Assembly: GCF_001665605.1 (NCBI RefSeq)
Contig: NZ_LZSV01000039.1
Span: 37,326-101,325 of the forward strand
From: Mycobacterium sp. 852014-50255_SCH5639931
Lineage (GTDB): Bacteria; Actinomycetota; Actinomycetes; Mycobacteriales; Mycobacteriaceae
Direction: 5' to 3'
DNA length: 64,000 nucleotides
The notes below the pieces were generated by a model that was given only the letters and a program-made list of their open reading frames with translations, had not been told where the DNA came from and did no database searches. Both the position numbers and the translations under genes were made by a program. Below, in pieces: positions 37,716 to 46,524 of the stretch (its first letter is position 1; each line of letters starts with the position of its first letter).

Positions 37716-37771
37716 GCGACCCATGTCATACACAAAAGAGCGGCACCGGCGGCGGGTTCTATTGTGGGGCC

Positions 37772-37873
37772 ATGGATCGCAAGATCGTATCTGGTCCGGA
37801 GCTCGAGCGCAGTGTTCGCTTGCCGTCCCCGGCCGTGCGGGTCGGGGAGCCGAACGCTGGTCTCGGCCGATGA
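37772..37873 (+). CDS. 33-codon leader ORF overlapping the RDD gene
   Basis: ATG 37772 opens a 33-residue ORF (M-D-R-K-I-V-S-G-P-E-L-E-R-S-V-R-L-P-S...) whose TGA overlaps the ATG of the RDD gene as ATGA. A GGGG lies 3 nt upstream of its start. It could be a leader peptide coupling translation of the RDD gene, or the remnant of a longer N-terminus shifted out of frame. It is divergent from glnA1. Speculative. Confidence 0.35.
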   Translation: MDRKIVSGPELERSVRLPSPAVRVGEPNAGLGR

Positions 37874-38292
37874 CGCCGGAATCGCGATCCGCGTACCCCG
37901 GCGAGAAGCTGGGCCTGCCGGAAACCGGGCCGGGGTCCCTGGCCCCGATGGGCCGTCGGCTGGGCGCGTTGATGGTCGACTGGCTGATCTCCTACGGCCT
38001 GGCCGCGCTGGCCCTGCGCTTCGGCGTTTTCTCCGAACACATGTTGGCGACGGCGGTGCTGGCCATCTGGTTCGTGCTGGGCGTGGTCTCGGTGCGGCTG
38101 TTCGGCTTCACTCCCGGGCAGTTGGTGGTCGGCCTGCGGGTGGTGACGGTCGACGGGCAGGCGGCGGTCGGCATCGTCCGCGCGGTGGTACGGGGCGTGC
38201 TGGTGGGAACCGTCGTCCCGGCGTTGTTCACCGACTGGGACGGCCGGGGACTGCAGGACCGGCTGACCGCAACGGCGGTCGTGCGGCGCTGA
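37870..38292 (+). CDS. RDD-family membrane protein
   Basis: 140 residues with an RDD domain: the M-G-R-R-L-G-A-L-M-V-D-W start of TM1 (RRLxAxxxD), TM2 around A-T-A-V-L-A-I-W-F-V-L-G-V-V-S-V, the G-x-T-P-G-Q-L-V-V-G-L-R-V-V motif, and TM3 with the final Q-D-R-L-T-A-T. It sits between glnA1 and the DUF4191 gene, where M. tuberculosis has a small RDD-like membrane gene (Rv2219A, from memory). Function unknown. ATG overlaps the small leader ORF; another in-frame start at 37723 is less likely. The stop abuts the convergent DUF4191 stop with no gap. Confidence 0.88.
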   Translation: MTPESRSAYPGEKLGLPETGPGSLAPMGRRLGALMVDWLISYGLAALALRFGVFSEHMLATAVLAIWFVLGVVSVRLFGFTPGQLVVGLRVVTVDGQAAVGIVRAVVRGVLVGTVVPALFTDWDGRGLQDRLTATAVVRR

Positions 38293-39045
38293 TTATTTAC
38301 GGCGCACGGTGCGCTGCACACCGCGCATCTTGCCGGCGTTGGGGAGCGGCCCCTTCGGCAGGACGGCGGCGCCGGCCCGCGTCCCCAACGCGGCCAACCG
38401 GGACTCCAGCGTGTCCATCTGTTTGGCGGTGATGTTGGCCGGCAGGCGGTTGAGGTGGCGCTCCAGCTTGGACAGCGGAACCTCGTCGTCGCCGTTGCCG
38501 ACGATGATGTCGTAGATCGGCACGTCGCCGACGAGCCGCGCGGTGCGCTTCTTCTCCTGGGCCAGCAGCGGCCGGACCCGGGCCGACGACCCTTCCCCGA
38601 CCAAGATGACGCCGGGCCGGCCGATGACCCGGTGCACCGCGTCGAGGTGGCCGGTCGCGGCCACCCCCGGCGTCACCCGCCACTTGCCGCGCAAATTATC
38701 CAAAGCCCATGCGGCCGCGCCGGTTTGGCCCTCGGCCTTGCTGTAGACGCTTTTCTGCGCCCGGCGGCCGAAGATGATGAAGGCGAGCAGCCCGCCCAGC
38801 ACCACGCCCAGCGGGATCAAGGTGATCATCGTCAGCCCGCCGGCCCACACACCGACCGCCACGGAGATTGCCACGATCAGCACGAAGGCGCCGATCATGT
38901 AGGGCAGCAGCCGCTTGTCCTCGCGGCGCTGCATGTTGAACGCCTGCCATAGCTGGGCGCGCCGCTCCTTCGCGGCGGCCTTGCGCGCGGCTTGCGCCTG
39001 CGCCCGGGCGGCCTTGTTCTCAGCGGCGGTGCGGGGTTTAGCCAT
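38293..39045 (-). CDS. DUF4191 membrane protein (Rv2219-like)
   Basis: 250 residues: a highly basic Ala/Lys/Arg N-terminus (1-45), two adjacent transmembrane helices (about 48-70 and 72-92: L-T-M-I-T-L-I-P-L-G-V-V-L-G-G-L), and a cytoplasmic domain with G-R-P-G-V-I-L-V-G-E-G and L-E-R-H-L-N-R-L-P. This is the actinobacterial DUF4191 family. The function is unknown. ATG 39045 is preferred over TTG 39051. lipA begins to the right on the same strand; its stop lies 48 nt upstream of this start. Confidence 0.9.
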   Translation of the reverse strand: MAKPRTAAENKAARAQAQAARKAAAKERRAQLWQAFNMQRREDKRLLPYMIGAFVLIVAISVAVGVWAGGLTMITLIPLGVVLGGLLAFIIFGRRAQKSVYSKAEGQTGAAAWALDNLRGKWRVTPGVAATGHLDAVHRVIGRPGVILVGEGSSARVRPLLAQEKKRTARLVGDVPIYDIIVGNGDDEVPLSKLERHLNRLPANITAKQMDTLESRLAALGTRAGAAVLPKGPLPNAGKMRGVQRTVRRK

Positions 39046-39093
39046 AGTCAAAGAATACGTACCGCCGCCGCTGACTAGCGCGGCGCTACATCT

Positions 39094-40017
39094 TCAGGTG
39101 CGGGTGCGCGCGGCTTGCTCGTAGAGCCGGCCCGCCCGGTAGGACGACCGCACCAGCGGCCCGGCCAGCACCCCGGCGAAGCCCAGCCCCTCGGCGTGCC
39201 GGGCGAACTCGACGAACTCGTCGGGATGCACCCAGCGTTCGACCGGATGGTGCCGCGTCGACGGGCGCAGGTACTGGGTGATGGTGACGATGTCGCAGCC
39301 GGCGCCCCGCAGGTCGGCCAGGGCGGTGCGCACCTCGTCGGCGGTCTCGCCCAGCCCGAGGATGAGATTGCTCTTGGTGACCAGCCCGGCGTCGCGCGCC
39401 GCGGTGATCACGTCGAGGCTGCGCTGGTAGGTGAAGGCGGGCCGGATCCGCTTGAAGATGCGGGGCACGGTTTCGACGTTGTGCGCCAACACTTCCGGGC
39501 GGGATTCGAACACCTCGGCAAGCCGGCCGGGCTCACCGTTGAAGTCGGGGATCAACAGTTCGACGCCGGTCGACGGGTTGAGTTCCTTGATGGCGCGCAC
39601 CGTCTCGGCGTAGAGCCAGGCCCCGCCGTCGGGCAGGTCATCGCGGGCCACCCCGGTGATGGTGGCGTAACGCAGTCCCATGGTGCGCACGCTGTCGGCG
39701 ACGCGCCGCGGCTCGTCGCGGTCCAGGGCCGCGGGCTTTCCGGTGTCGATCTGGCAGAAGTCGCAGCGCCGGGTGCACTGGTCACCACCGATCAGGAACG
39801 TGGCTTCCTGGTCCTCCCAGCACTCGAAGATGTTGGGGCAGCCGGCCTCTTCGCAGACCGTGTGCAGCCCCTCGCGGTGGACCAGGCCCTTCAACTGGGT
39901 GTATTCGGGACCCATCCGGGCCCGGACCTTGATCCACGGCGGCTTGCGTTCGATCGGCGTTTGCGCGTTGCGGACCTCGAGGCGCAGCAATTTGCGGCCT
40001 TCGGGTGCGACAGTCAC
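39094..40017 (-). CDS. lipA: Lipoyl synthase LipA
   Basis: Radical-SAM enzyme inserting two sulfurs into octanoyl groups. 307 residues with both 4Fe-4S sites: auxiliary cluster C55-x4-C60-x5-C66 and radical-SAM C81-x3-C85-x2-C88. C-terminal R-S-S-Y-R-A-G supplies the auxiliary-cluster serine. GTG 40017 overlaps the end of lipB (GTGA). Provides lipoate for the two lipoyl domains of DlaT and for other 2-oxoacid or glycine-cleavage proteins. Confidence 0.97.
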   Translation of the reverse strand: MTVAPEGRKLLRLEVRNAQTPIERKPPWIKVRARMGPEYTQLKGLVHREGLHTVCEEAGCPNIFECWEDQEATFLIGGDQCTRRCDFCQIDTGKPAALDRDEPRRVADSVRTMGLRYATITGVARDDLPDGGAWLYAETVRAIKELNPSTGVELLIPDFNGEPGRLAEVFESRPEVLAHNVETVPRIFKRIRPAFTYQRSLDVITAARDAGLVTKSNLILGLGETADEVRTALADLRGAGCDIVTITQYLRPSTRHHPVERWVHPDEFVEFARHAEGLGFAGVLAGPLVRSSYRAGRLYEQAARTRT

Positions 40018-40712
40018 ATGGCTGATGTTACGCGCGTACCCGGGTGTTCTTGGACCGGCAGGGCGCCGTCGAGGGCGTCGCAAACGGCGGCGGCGACGGC
40101 CGCGCGGATGTCGTCGACGACCACCGAACGTCCCAGCTCGGCGGACAACGACGTCACGCCGGCGTCGCTGATGCCACAGGGCACGATCGTGCCGAAAGCG
40201 CCGAGGTCGCAGTCGCAGTTGAGCGCGAACCCGTGCAGGGTAGTCGCGCGCGACACCCGGACGCCGATGGCCGCCACCTTGCGGTCGGGCCGGCCGCCAA
40301 CGCCGGGCACCCACACCCCGGAACGGCCGTGCACCCGACCGGTCTCCAAGCCCAGGTCGCCGCACACCTTGATCAACGCCTCCTCCAGGCGCCGCACGTA
40401 ATTCACCACGTCGAGCGGTTCGGCCAGGCCGATGATCGGATACCCGACCAGTTGCCCCGGGCCGTGCCAGGTGATCTTGCCGCCGCGGTCGGTGTCGACG
40501 ACGGGGGTGCCGTTAACCGGCCGCTCGTGCGGCTCGGTGCGCCGCCCCGCGGTGTAGACGGGCGGGTGCTCCAGCAACAGCAGCGTGTCGCTGCCGCCGG
40601 CGACCCTGGCGTCGGCCAGCTCGCGCTGCAGCTGCCAGGCGGTGCTGTAGTCGACTGTTCCGAGCTGGCGAACCTCGATCGCGGCCCGGCTGGACCGGAT
40701 GGAATCGCTCAC
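40014..40712 (-). CDS. lipB: Octanoyltransferase LipB
   Basis: 232-residue octanoyl-ACP:protein transferase. The catalytic dyad is K145 (R-K-V-A-A-I-G) and C179 (V-P-C-G-I-S-D). Other family marks: H-P-P-V-Y-T-A-G-R-R, G-G-K-I-T-W-H-G-P-G-Q. GTG 40712 is preferred; ATG 40778 would add 22 unconserved residues. Forms an overlapping pair with lipA. A 152-nt gap with inverted and direct repeats separates it from the epimerase gene upstream. Confidence 0.96.
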   Translation of the reverse strand: MSDSIRSSRAAIEVRQLGTVDYSTAWQLQRELADARVAGGSDTLLLLEHPPVYTAGRRTEPHERPVNGTPVVDTDRGGKITWHGPGQLVGYPIIGLAEPLDVVNYVRRLEEALIKVCGDLGLETGRVHGRSGVWVPGVGGRPDRKVAAIGVRVSRATTLHGFALNCDCDLGAFGTIVPCGISDAGVTSLSAELGRSVVVDDIRAAVAAAVCDALDGALPVQEHPGTRVTSAM

Positions 40713-40738
40713 GTTCGCGACGGTACTCGCCGGACAAC

Positions 40739-40789
40739 CGCCCCGCGACGGGGCGTCACGCTGGGCGGCGTCAGCCACGCTGGCGTGAC
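40739..40789. repeat. Nested inverted and direct repeats upstream of lipB
   Basis: CGCCCC-GCGAC-GGGGCG (40739-40755) is a perfect short hairpin. Overlapping it, GTCACGC (40755-40761) pairs with GCGTGAC (40783-40789), and CACGCTGG is repeated at 40757-40764 and 40776-40783 with a 19-bp period. The block is 27-77 nt upstream of the lipB start, consistent with a terminator for the upstream gene, an operator for lipB, or both. Confidence 0.4.
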
Positions 40790-40864
40790 ACTCGGCCGGC
40801 CGTAGTGGCTAGTCCCGATGGCGGCGACCCGCTTCGACCGGCTCCGCCGCCCTCGCGATCGCCG

Positions 40865-41776
40865 CTAGTCCTGGTCGCGCCGCGCGGTGGCGTAGCCGAG
40901 CGCCTCGCCAATCGTGTTGTGGTGGAACTGGAAACCGGCCCGCTCCAGCGCGGACGGGATGGCACGCTGGCCGGTCAGCACGCCCTCGTCGGCGAACTCA
41001 CCGAGCGCGGCGCGCACTGCGAAACCGGGCATCATCAGCGGCGTCGGCCGGTTGACCGCCCGGCCGAACGCGGTGGTGAACTCGGCGTTGGTGACGGGCG
41101 CGGGCCCCGTCATGTTGACCGGGCCGGACAGCGCGGTGTTGGAGATCGCGAACAGCAGCGCCCGCACCTCGTCCTCCAGGGTGATCCAGGACATGTATTG
41201 ACGGCCGCTGCCCAGCCGGGCCCCGAGGCCCGTCCGGAACAACGGCCGCAACCGCCCCAACGCGCCACCTGAGGGGGCGAACACCAGCCCCGTGCGGGCG
41301 AGCACCACCCGGGCGCCACCGTATTGCGCCGGCAGCGTGGCGGCCTCCCAGTCTTCGCACAGCTGAGCCAGGAAACCCCTTCCCGCCCGGTCGTTTTCGT
41401 CGACCACGTGGTCCTTGGTGTTCCCGTAGTAGCCCACCGCGCTGGCGTTGACCAGCGTCCCCACCCCGGCCTCGGCGACGGCATGCGCCAAGACTTCGGT
41501 CGGAGCGATCCGGCTGTCCCGCAGACCCTGCTTGAAGGCGCCCGACCAGCGGCGCTGGCCGACGTTGACACCGCACAGGTTGACGACGGCGTCGGCATCG
41601 CTGATCGCGTCGACGTCGAATTCGCCGCTCTCGGGGTTCCAGTGCAATTCGTCGGAATTCGACGGCGCCCGGCGCACGATGCGCAACACCCGGTGGTCGG
41701 CCGCACGCAGCGCCGCGGTCAAAGCGGATCCGATCAGTCCGGACGACCCCGCTATGGCGATGACGAGCTTGCCCAC
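40865..41776 (-). CDS. SDR-family epimerase-like protein (TIGR01777; Rv2216-like)
   Basis: 303 residues of the SDR39U1/YfcH family. N-terminal Rossmann motif A-G-S-S-G-L-I-G-S, N-A-S-A-V-G-Y-Y-G with the typical tyrosine, and a C-terminal P-G-F-A-V-R-A-A-L-G-E-F-A domain (DUF1731). Probably NADP-binding; the reaction is unknown. GTG start. It begins 14 nt after the dlaT stop on the same strand, so it is likely cotranscribed with dlaT and sits between dlaT and the lipoate genes. Confidence 0.93.
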   Translation of the reverse strand: MGKLVIAIAGSSGLIGSALTAALRAADHRVLRIVRRAPSNSDELHWNPESGEFDVDAISDADAVVNLCGVNVGQRRWSGAFKQGLRDSRIAPTEVLAHAVAEAGVGTLVNASAVGYYGNTKDHVVDENDRAGRGFLAQLCEDWEAATLPAQYGGARVVLARTGLVFAPSGGALGRLRPLFRTGLGARLGSGRQYMSWITLEDEVRALLFAISNTALSGPVNMTGPAPVTNAEFTTAFGRAVNRPTPLMMPGFAVRAALGEFADEGVLTGQRAIPSALERAGFQFHHNTIGEALGYATARRDQD

Positions 41777-41790
41777 CGTTCGCCCGCCCC

Positions 41791-43614
41791 CTAAAGACCC
41801 AAGTCGGCCTCGAACGCTCCCTCTTCGAGGCGGTTCTTGATCGTGGTGAGGAAGCGTCCGGCATCAGCGCCGTCGATGAGCCGATGGTCATAGGTGAGCG
41901 GGAGATAGCAGATGGAGCGGACGCCGATGGACTCGTTGCCGAATTCGTCGACGATCACCCGGGGCCGCTTCACGATGGCCCCGGTGCCCAGCATGGCGGC
42001 CTGCGGCGGAACCAGGATGGGGGTGTCGAACAACGCGCCCTGGCTGCCGATGTTGGTGATGGTGAAGGTCCCGCCGGACAGTTCGTCGGGTTTGAGGTCA
42101 CCCGAGCGGGCGCGCGCGGCGATGTCGGCGATGGCCCGGGCCAGTCCGGCCAGCGAGAGGTCGCCGGCGTTGTGGATGACGGGGGAGAGCAGCCCCTGTT
42201 CGGTATCGACCGCGAAGCCGAGATGCTCGGCGTCGTAGTAGGTGATCTCCTTGGTCTGCTCGTTGTAGCTCGCGTTGATGTTGGGGTGGACCTTCAACGC
42301 GTCGATCACCGCCCTGGCGATGAACGGCAGGAAGGTCAGGTTCACCCCCTCGCGTTCGGCGAACGCGGACTTCGCCCTGGCCCGCAACCCGACGATCCTG
42401 GTCATGTCGACCTCGTGGGTCTGGGTGAGCTGGGCCGTGGCCTGCAGGGATTCCCGAGTTTTGTTCGCGGTGAGCTGGCGGATCCGGCTGGCCTTCTGCG
42501 TGGTGCCGCGCAGGTGCGCCAGCGCCGGCGCCGTGGTGGGGGCGGCCGCCGGAGCCGCCTTGCCCTCCCCGGCCGGCGCGGCGGCGGGTGCCTGCGCTGG
42601 CGCGGGCGCCTTCTGGGCCTGTTGTTTCTTTTCCGCCGCGGCGAGCACGTCTTGCTTGCGGATGCGGCCGCCGACGCCGGTGCCGGTGATCCCGGCGAGG
42701 TCGATGTCGTGCTCGGTGGCCAGTTTGCGCACCAGCGGGGTCACGTACGGCGCGCCGTTCGGACTCGAGCCACTGGGCTGGGCCGCCGGTTGCGCCTGCG
42801 GCGGTTGGGCTTTCGGCGCCGGCTCGGGCTGCGAAACCGGCTGCGGTTCGGGCTTCGCCTCGGCTTTGCGTGGTTCGGGTGCCGGCTCGGGCTTGGGTTC
42901 CGGTTTGGGGGCGGGCGGCGGCGTGGGAGCGGAAGCGGCTTGCGAACCGCTGCCGATGCGTGCCAGCTCGCCGCCGACCGGCACGGTGGCGTCCTCTTCG
43001 GCGGTGATGCTGATCAGGACGCCGGCCACCGGGGAGGGAATCTCGGTGTCCACCTTGTCGGTCGACACCTCCACCAGCGCATCGTCTACCTGGACCGAGT
43101 CGCCGACCTTCTTCAGCCAGCGGGTCACCGTGCCCTCGGCCACCGACTCGCCGAGCTCCGGCATCAACACCGGGGTCGCGTCGCCGCCGCCGGAGCTCTG
43201 CGCGGCCGGCTGAGGCTCGGGCTCCGGCTGGGCCGTGGCTTCGGGTTCGGGCTCGGATTGGGCCGGCGGGGCGGCTTCGGCCTGCGGTTCCGGCTGGGCG
43301 GCTTCGGGCTGCGGTTCCGGCTGGCTGGGTGCCTGCGGTGCTGCCTGGGAACCGCCGCCCTGCGAACCACCCTCCGCCGAGTCACCGATCACGGCCAGCT
43401 CGCCGCCCACCTCGACGGTGTCGTCCTCCTGGGCGACGATCTTGGTCAGCACACCGGCGGCGGGCGACGGGATTTCGGTGTCGACCTTGTCGGTGGACAC
43501 CTCGACCAGGGGTTCGTCGAGCTCGACCGTGTCGCCTTCCTGCTTGAGCCAGCGGGTGACCGTCCCTTCGGTGACGCTCTCACCGAGTGCCGGCATCTGG
43601 ACGGAGAAGGCCAT
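41791..43614 (-). CDS. dlaT: Dihydrolipoamide acyltransferase DlaT (E2)
   Basis: 607 residues. Two lipoyl domains (1-78 and 147-222) with lipoyl lysines K43 and K187, each in V-S-T-D-K-V-D-T-E-I-P-S. Long Pro/Ala/Glu/Gln linkers (79-146, 223-285, 335-375), an E1/E3-binding domain (about 289-327, V-T-P-L-V-R-K-L-A), and an acyltransferase core ending in Y-D-H577-R-L-I-D581-G. The M. tuberculosis orthologue serves both PDH and, with AhpD/AhpC, a peroxynitrite reductase. AGGAG lies 8 nt before ATG. Linkers look longer than in M. tuberculosis, from memory. Confidence 0.97.
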   Translation of the reverse strand: MAFSVQMPALGESVTEGTVTRWLKQEGDTVELDEPLVEVSTDKVDTEIPSPAAGVLTKIVAQEDDTVEVGGELAVIGDSAEGGSQGGGSQAAPQAPSQPEPQPEAAQPEPQAEAAPPAQSEPEPEATAQPEPEPQPAAQSSGGGDATPVLMPELGESVAEGTVTRWLKKVGDSVQVDDALVEVSTDKVDTEIPSPVAGVLISITAEEDATVPVGGELARIGSGSQAASAPTPPPAPKPEPKPEPAPEPRKAEAKPEPQPVSQPEPAPKAQPPQAQPAAQPSGSSPNGAPYVTPLVRKLATEHDIDLAGITGTGVGGRIRKQDVLAAAEKKQQAQKAPAPAQAPAAAPAGEGKAAPAAAPTTAPALAHLRGTTQKASRIRQLTANKTRESLQATAQLTQTHEVDMTRIVGLRARAKSAFAEREGVNLTFLPFIARAVIDALKVHPNINASYNEQTKEITYYDAEHLGFAVDTEQGLLSPVIHNAGDLSLAGLARAIADIAARARSGDLKPDELSGGTFTITNIGSQGALFDTPILVPPQAAMLGTGAIVKRPRVIVDEFGNESIGVRSICYLPLTYDHRLIDGADAGRFLTTIKNRLEEGAFEADLGL

Positions 43615-43679
43615 CGTTTTTGACTCCTCGATCGCTCGTGGGTCGGGGCGGGTCGAACATGTCGCTAGCCGTTCGAAGT

Positions 43680-43697
43680 AACTATCCAAAACTATCC
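43680..43697 (-). promoter_or_regulatory. Tandem 8-mers upstream of dlaT
   Basis: AACTATCC occurs twice with a 10-bp period (43680-43687, 43690-43697); on the minus strand this reads GGATAGTT twice, about 66-84 nt upstream of the dlaT start. TAGTTT and TAGTTA within it resemble mycobacterial -10 elements. A promoter pair or a one-face-of-helix binding site are both possible. Confidence 0.3.
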
Positions 43698-43810
43698 TGT
43701 CACTGCATCCGCACCGGCACACATCCAGGGCGGACCGCGCGCGGATGCCGGGACGCCCCGAACGCCCTTGCTACGGTGTGGCCACTGCAGTTCAAGCGGG
43801 GAGGTCGGAG

Positions 43811-45586
43811 ATGCCGGCAACACAACAGCTAGCCCAGCATTTCGTCGACAGCGCCGACGGCGCGCGAATCGCTGTCTACGAAGAGGGCAATCCCGAGGGG
43901 CCCACCGTCGTGCTGGTGCACGGCTTCCCCGACTCGCATGTGCTCTGGGACGGTGTCGTGCCGCTGCTGGCCGACCGGTTCCGCATCCTGCGGTACGACA
44001 ACCGTGGCGTCGGTGAGTCCTCGGTGCCCAAGCCGGTGTCGGCATACCGCATGGACCGGTTCGCCGACGACTTCGCCGCGGTGACCGGCGAGCTCAGCCC
44101 CGGCCGGCCCGTGCACGTGCTCGCCCACGACTGGGGCTCGGTGGGCGTGTGGCACTACCTCAAGCGGCCCGGTGCCGGTGACCGGGTCGCCACGTTCACT
44201 TCGGTGTCCGGGCCCAGCCAGGACCAACTGGTCGACTACATCTTCAGCGGGCTGCGGCGGCCCTGGCGCCCGCGCACCTTCGCCCGGGCGATCAGCCAGG
44301 CGCTGCGGCTGACTTACATGATCTTCTTCTCGATCCCGGTGCTCGCGCCGCTGTTCCTCCGGCTGACGCTGTCGATCCCGGCGCTTCGGCGCAACGCGGT
44401 GGACAACATCCCGGTCGAGCAGATCCACCACTCGCCCCACCTGGCCCGCGACGCCGCCCGTTCGGTAAAGACCTATCCCGCCAACTACTTTCGCTCGTTC
44501 TCCGGCCGCGGGCAGGGCGTCGAAGTCGTCGACGTGCCGGTGCAGCTGATCGTCAACACCAAGGACAAGTACGTGCGGCCGTACGGCTACGACCACACGC
44601 CCCGCTTCGTGCCGCGGCTGTGGCGGCGCGACATCAGGGCCGGCCACTTCTCGCCGATGTCCCACCCGCAGGTGATGGCCGCGGCGGTGCACGAGTTCGC
44701 CGATCTGGCCGAGGGCAAACCGCCCAGCCGCGCGCTGCTGCGCGCGCAGGTCGGGCGCCCGCGCGGATCCTTCGGCGACACCCTGGTGTCGGTCACCGGC
44801 GCCGGCAGCGGAATCGGCCGCGAGACGGCGTTCGCGTTCGCGCGGGAGGGCGCCGAGCTGGTCATCAGCGACATCGACGAGGCGGCCGTCAAGGCCACGG
44901 CCGCCGAGATCGCCACCCGCGGCGGCGTCGCGCACGCCTACGTGCTGGACGTGTCCGACGCCGCGGCCGTGGAGGCGTTCGCCGAGCGGGTGAGCGCCGA
45001 ACACGGCGTGCCCGACATCGTGGTCAACAACGCCGGCATCGGCCAGGCCGGCGGATTCCTGGACACCCCGGCCGAGCAGTTCGACCGGGTGCTCGACGTC
45101 AACCTGGGCGGTGTGGTCAACGGGTGCCGGTCCTTCGCGCGGCGGCTGGTCGAGCGTGGCACCGGCGGGTACATCGTCAACGTGTCATCGATGGCTGCCT
45201 ACGCGCCGTTGCAGTCGCTGAACGCCTACTGCACCTCGAAGGCGGCGACCTACATGTTCTCCGATTGCCTGCGCGCCGAACTCGACGCCGCGGGGGTGGG
45301 GCTGACCACCATCTGCCCCGGCGTCATCGACACCAACATCATCAACACCACCCGGTTCGACGCGCCCGCCGGAAAGGGCGAACAGGTCGACGGCCGGCGC
45401 GGCCAGCTCGGCAAGATGTTCGCGCTGCGGCATTACGGCCCCGACAAGGTCGCCAACGCGATCCTGTCGTCGGTCAAGAAGAAAAAGCCGATTCGCCCCG
45501 TGGCTCCCGAAGCCTATGCGCTGTACGGTCTTTCGCGCGTGGCGCCGCAGGGCTTGCGTAACTTCGCGCGGATGCGGGTGATCTGA
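43811..45586 (+). CDS. ephD: Epoxide hydrolase-SDR fusion EphD
   Basis: 591 residues in two catalytic domains, as in M. tuberculosis EphD. N-terminal alpha/beta-hydrolase (1-300): H-G-F-P-D-S oxyanion hole, nucleophile H-D107-W-G-S, catalytic histidine in G-H-F-S-P. C-terminal short-chain dehydrogenase (about 318-580): T-G-A-G-S-G-I-G, N-N-A-G-I, Y-C-T-S-K. EphD is implicated in mycolic acid epoxide/keto metabolism in mycobacteria. ATG follows a purine-rich GGGGAGGTCGGAG. Divergent from dlaT with a 196-nt promoter gap. Confidence 0.95.
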   Translation: MPATQQLAQHFVDSADGARIAVYEEGNPEGPTVVLVHGFPDSHVLWDGVVPLLADRFRILRYDNRGVGESSVPKPVSAYRMDRFADDFAAVTGELSPGRPVHVLAHDWGSVGVWHYLKRPGAGDRVATFTSVSGPSQDQLVDYIFSGLRRPWRPRTFARAISQALRLTYMIFFSIPVLAPLFLRLTLSIPALRRNAVDNIPVEQIHHSPHLARDAARSVKTYPANYFRSFSGRGQGVEVVDVPVQLIVNTKDKYVRPYGYDHTPRFVPRLWRRDIRAGHFSPMSHPQVMAAAVHEFADLAEGKPPSRALLRAQVGRPRGSFGDTLVSVTGAGSGIGRETAFAFAREGAELVISDIDEAAVKATAAEIATRGGVAHAYVLDVSDAAAVEAFAERVSAEHGVPDIVVNNAGIGQAGGFLDTPAEQFDRVLDVNLGGVVNGCRSFARRLVERGTGGYIVNVSSMAAYAPLQSLNAYCTSKAATYMFSDCLRAELDAAGVGLTTICPGVIDTNIINTTRFDAPAGKGEQVDGRRGQLGKMFALRHYGPDKVANAILSSVKKKKPIRPVAPEAYALYGLSRVAPQGLRNFARMRVI

Positions 45587-45593
45587 CCGCGGT

Positions 45594-45938
45594 TTAGGTG
45601 CCCGCCCGCGCCGCGCCCTGACGGCCCGTCAGCAACACCCCACCGATCGCGAGCAGCCCGATGACCGCCAGCGGAATGGACCACGTGCGCCGGCTGCCCA
45701 CCGACGACTGGCACTGCGCCACATAGTCGGTGTGCGGAACAACCTGATTGAGGATCGGGATGTTCGCCACGCTGTTGTTGTTGGCGCTTCTGGCCGCGGA
45801 CAGGTCCGTCGCGACCGCGTTCCCGCACCCGATCGAATGGCCGTTGCCGTCGGAAATCGACACCGGCGCCAATAGCCCGATCACACCGGCCAGCAAAAGT
45901 ACCGCGCCCACACCGAGAATCAACCGTCGCACCGTCAC
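45594..45938 (-). CDS. Two-span membrane protein of unknown function
   Basis: 114 residues: TM1 about 3-23 (R-R-L-I-L-G-V-G-A-V-L-L-L-A-G-V-I-G), an exported loop with two cysteines (I-G-C-G-N; V-A-Q-C-Q) that could form a disulfide, and TM2 about 88-106. GTG 45938 is preceded at 8 nt by AAGG; the longer frame to 45986 is less likely. Convergent with ephD (7-nt gap), divergent from the SRPBCC gene. No family recognised. Confidence 0.72.
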   Translation of the reverse strand: MTVRRLILGVGAVLLLAGVIGLLAPVSISDGNGHSIGCGNAVATDLSAARSANNNSVANIPILNQVVPHTDYVAQCQSSVGSRRTWSIPLAVIGLLAIGGVLLTGRQGAARAGT

Positions 45939-46065
45939 GATCTCGCCTTTCGCCGTCCGGATTTTGACCGCTAGGAGATTAACCACTGTTGGGGCCCGGT
46001 AAACCCGAATTTGACCGGTACGGCGGCCGCTACGTGGGTATTCCGCCGCGGTAGCCGAAAGGGGA

Positions 46066-46524
46066 ATGGTTGTGGTGCTGAGTGCGACGCGGGACGTGGC
46101 CGCGCCTTGCGAGCGGGTGTGGGAAGTGCTGGCCCAAGGGTGGACCTACACCCAGTGGGTGGTGGGCAACAGCCGCATGCGGGCTGTCGATCCGGACTGG
46201 CCGGAGCCCGGCTCATCGATCAGGCACTCGATTGGGATCTGGCCGCTGGTGATCAACGACGCGACGGTGGTCGAAGAGTGCGAACCGCCGCACAAGCTGG
46301 TGCTGTGCGCCCGCCTGGGGCCGCTCGGTGCCGCGCGGATAACGATGCTGCTGCACGAGACCCCGACGGGCTGCCGGGTGGAGATGATCGAAGTGCCCGT
46401 CGAGGGCCCGATGGGGGCCGTGCCCAATTCCCTTGCGCTGGCTGCGGCTTACCCGCGCAACAAGGAATGTCTGTGGCGGCTGGGGGCTCTGGCGGAGCGC
46501 AAGGAGCCGAGCCAGGTGAAGTGA
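46066..46524 (+). CDS. SRPBCC (START-like) domain protein
   Basis: 152-residue polyketide-cyclase/START-like ligand-binding protein. Typical N-terminus L-S-A-T-R-D-V-A-A-P-C-E-R-V-W-E-V-L; beta-strand region P-P-H-K-L-V-L-C-A-R; C-terminal helix. AAAGGGG lies just upstream of ATG 46066. The stop overlaps the following FAD-oxidoreductase gene as GTGA, so the two work as a coupled pair. A hydrophobic-ligand carrier or cyclase for the partner's substrate is a reasonable guess. Confidence 0.85.
   Translation: MVVVLSATRDVAAPCERVWEVLAQGWTYTQWVVGNSRMRAVDPDWPEPGSSIRHSIGIWPLVINDATVVEECEPPHKLVLCARLGPLGAARITMLLHETPTGCRVEMIEVPVEGPMGAVPNSLALAAAYPRNKECLWRLGALAERKEPSQVK

Noticed and set aside
42600..43400. 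Repetitive DNA inside dlaT resembling a minisatellite
   Set aside because: It encodes the normal Pro/Ala/Glu linkers between lipoyl domains and keeps frame throughout.
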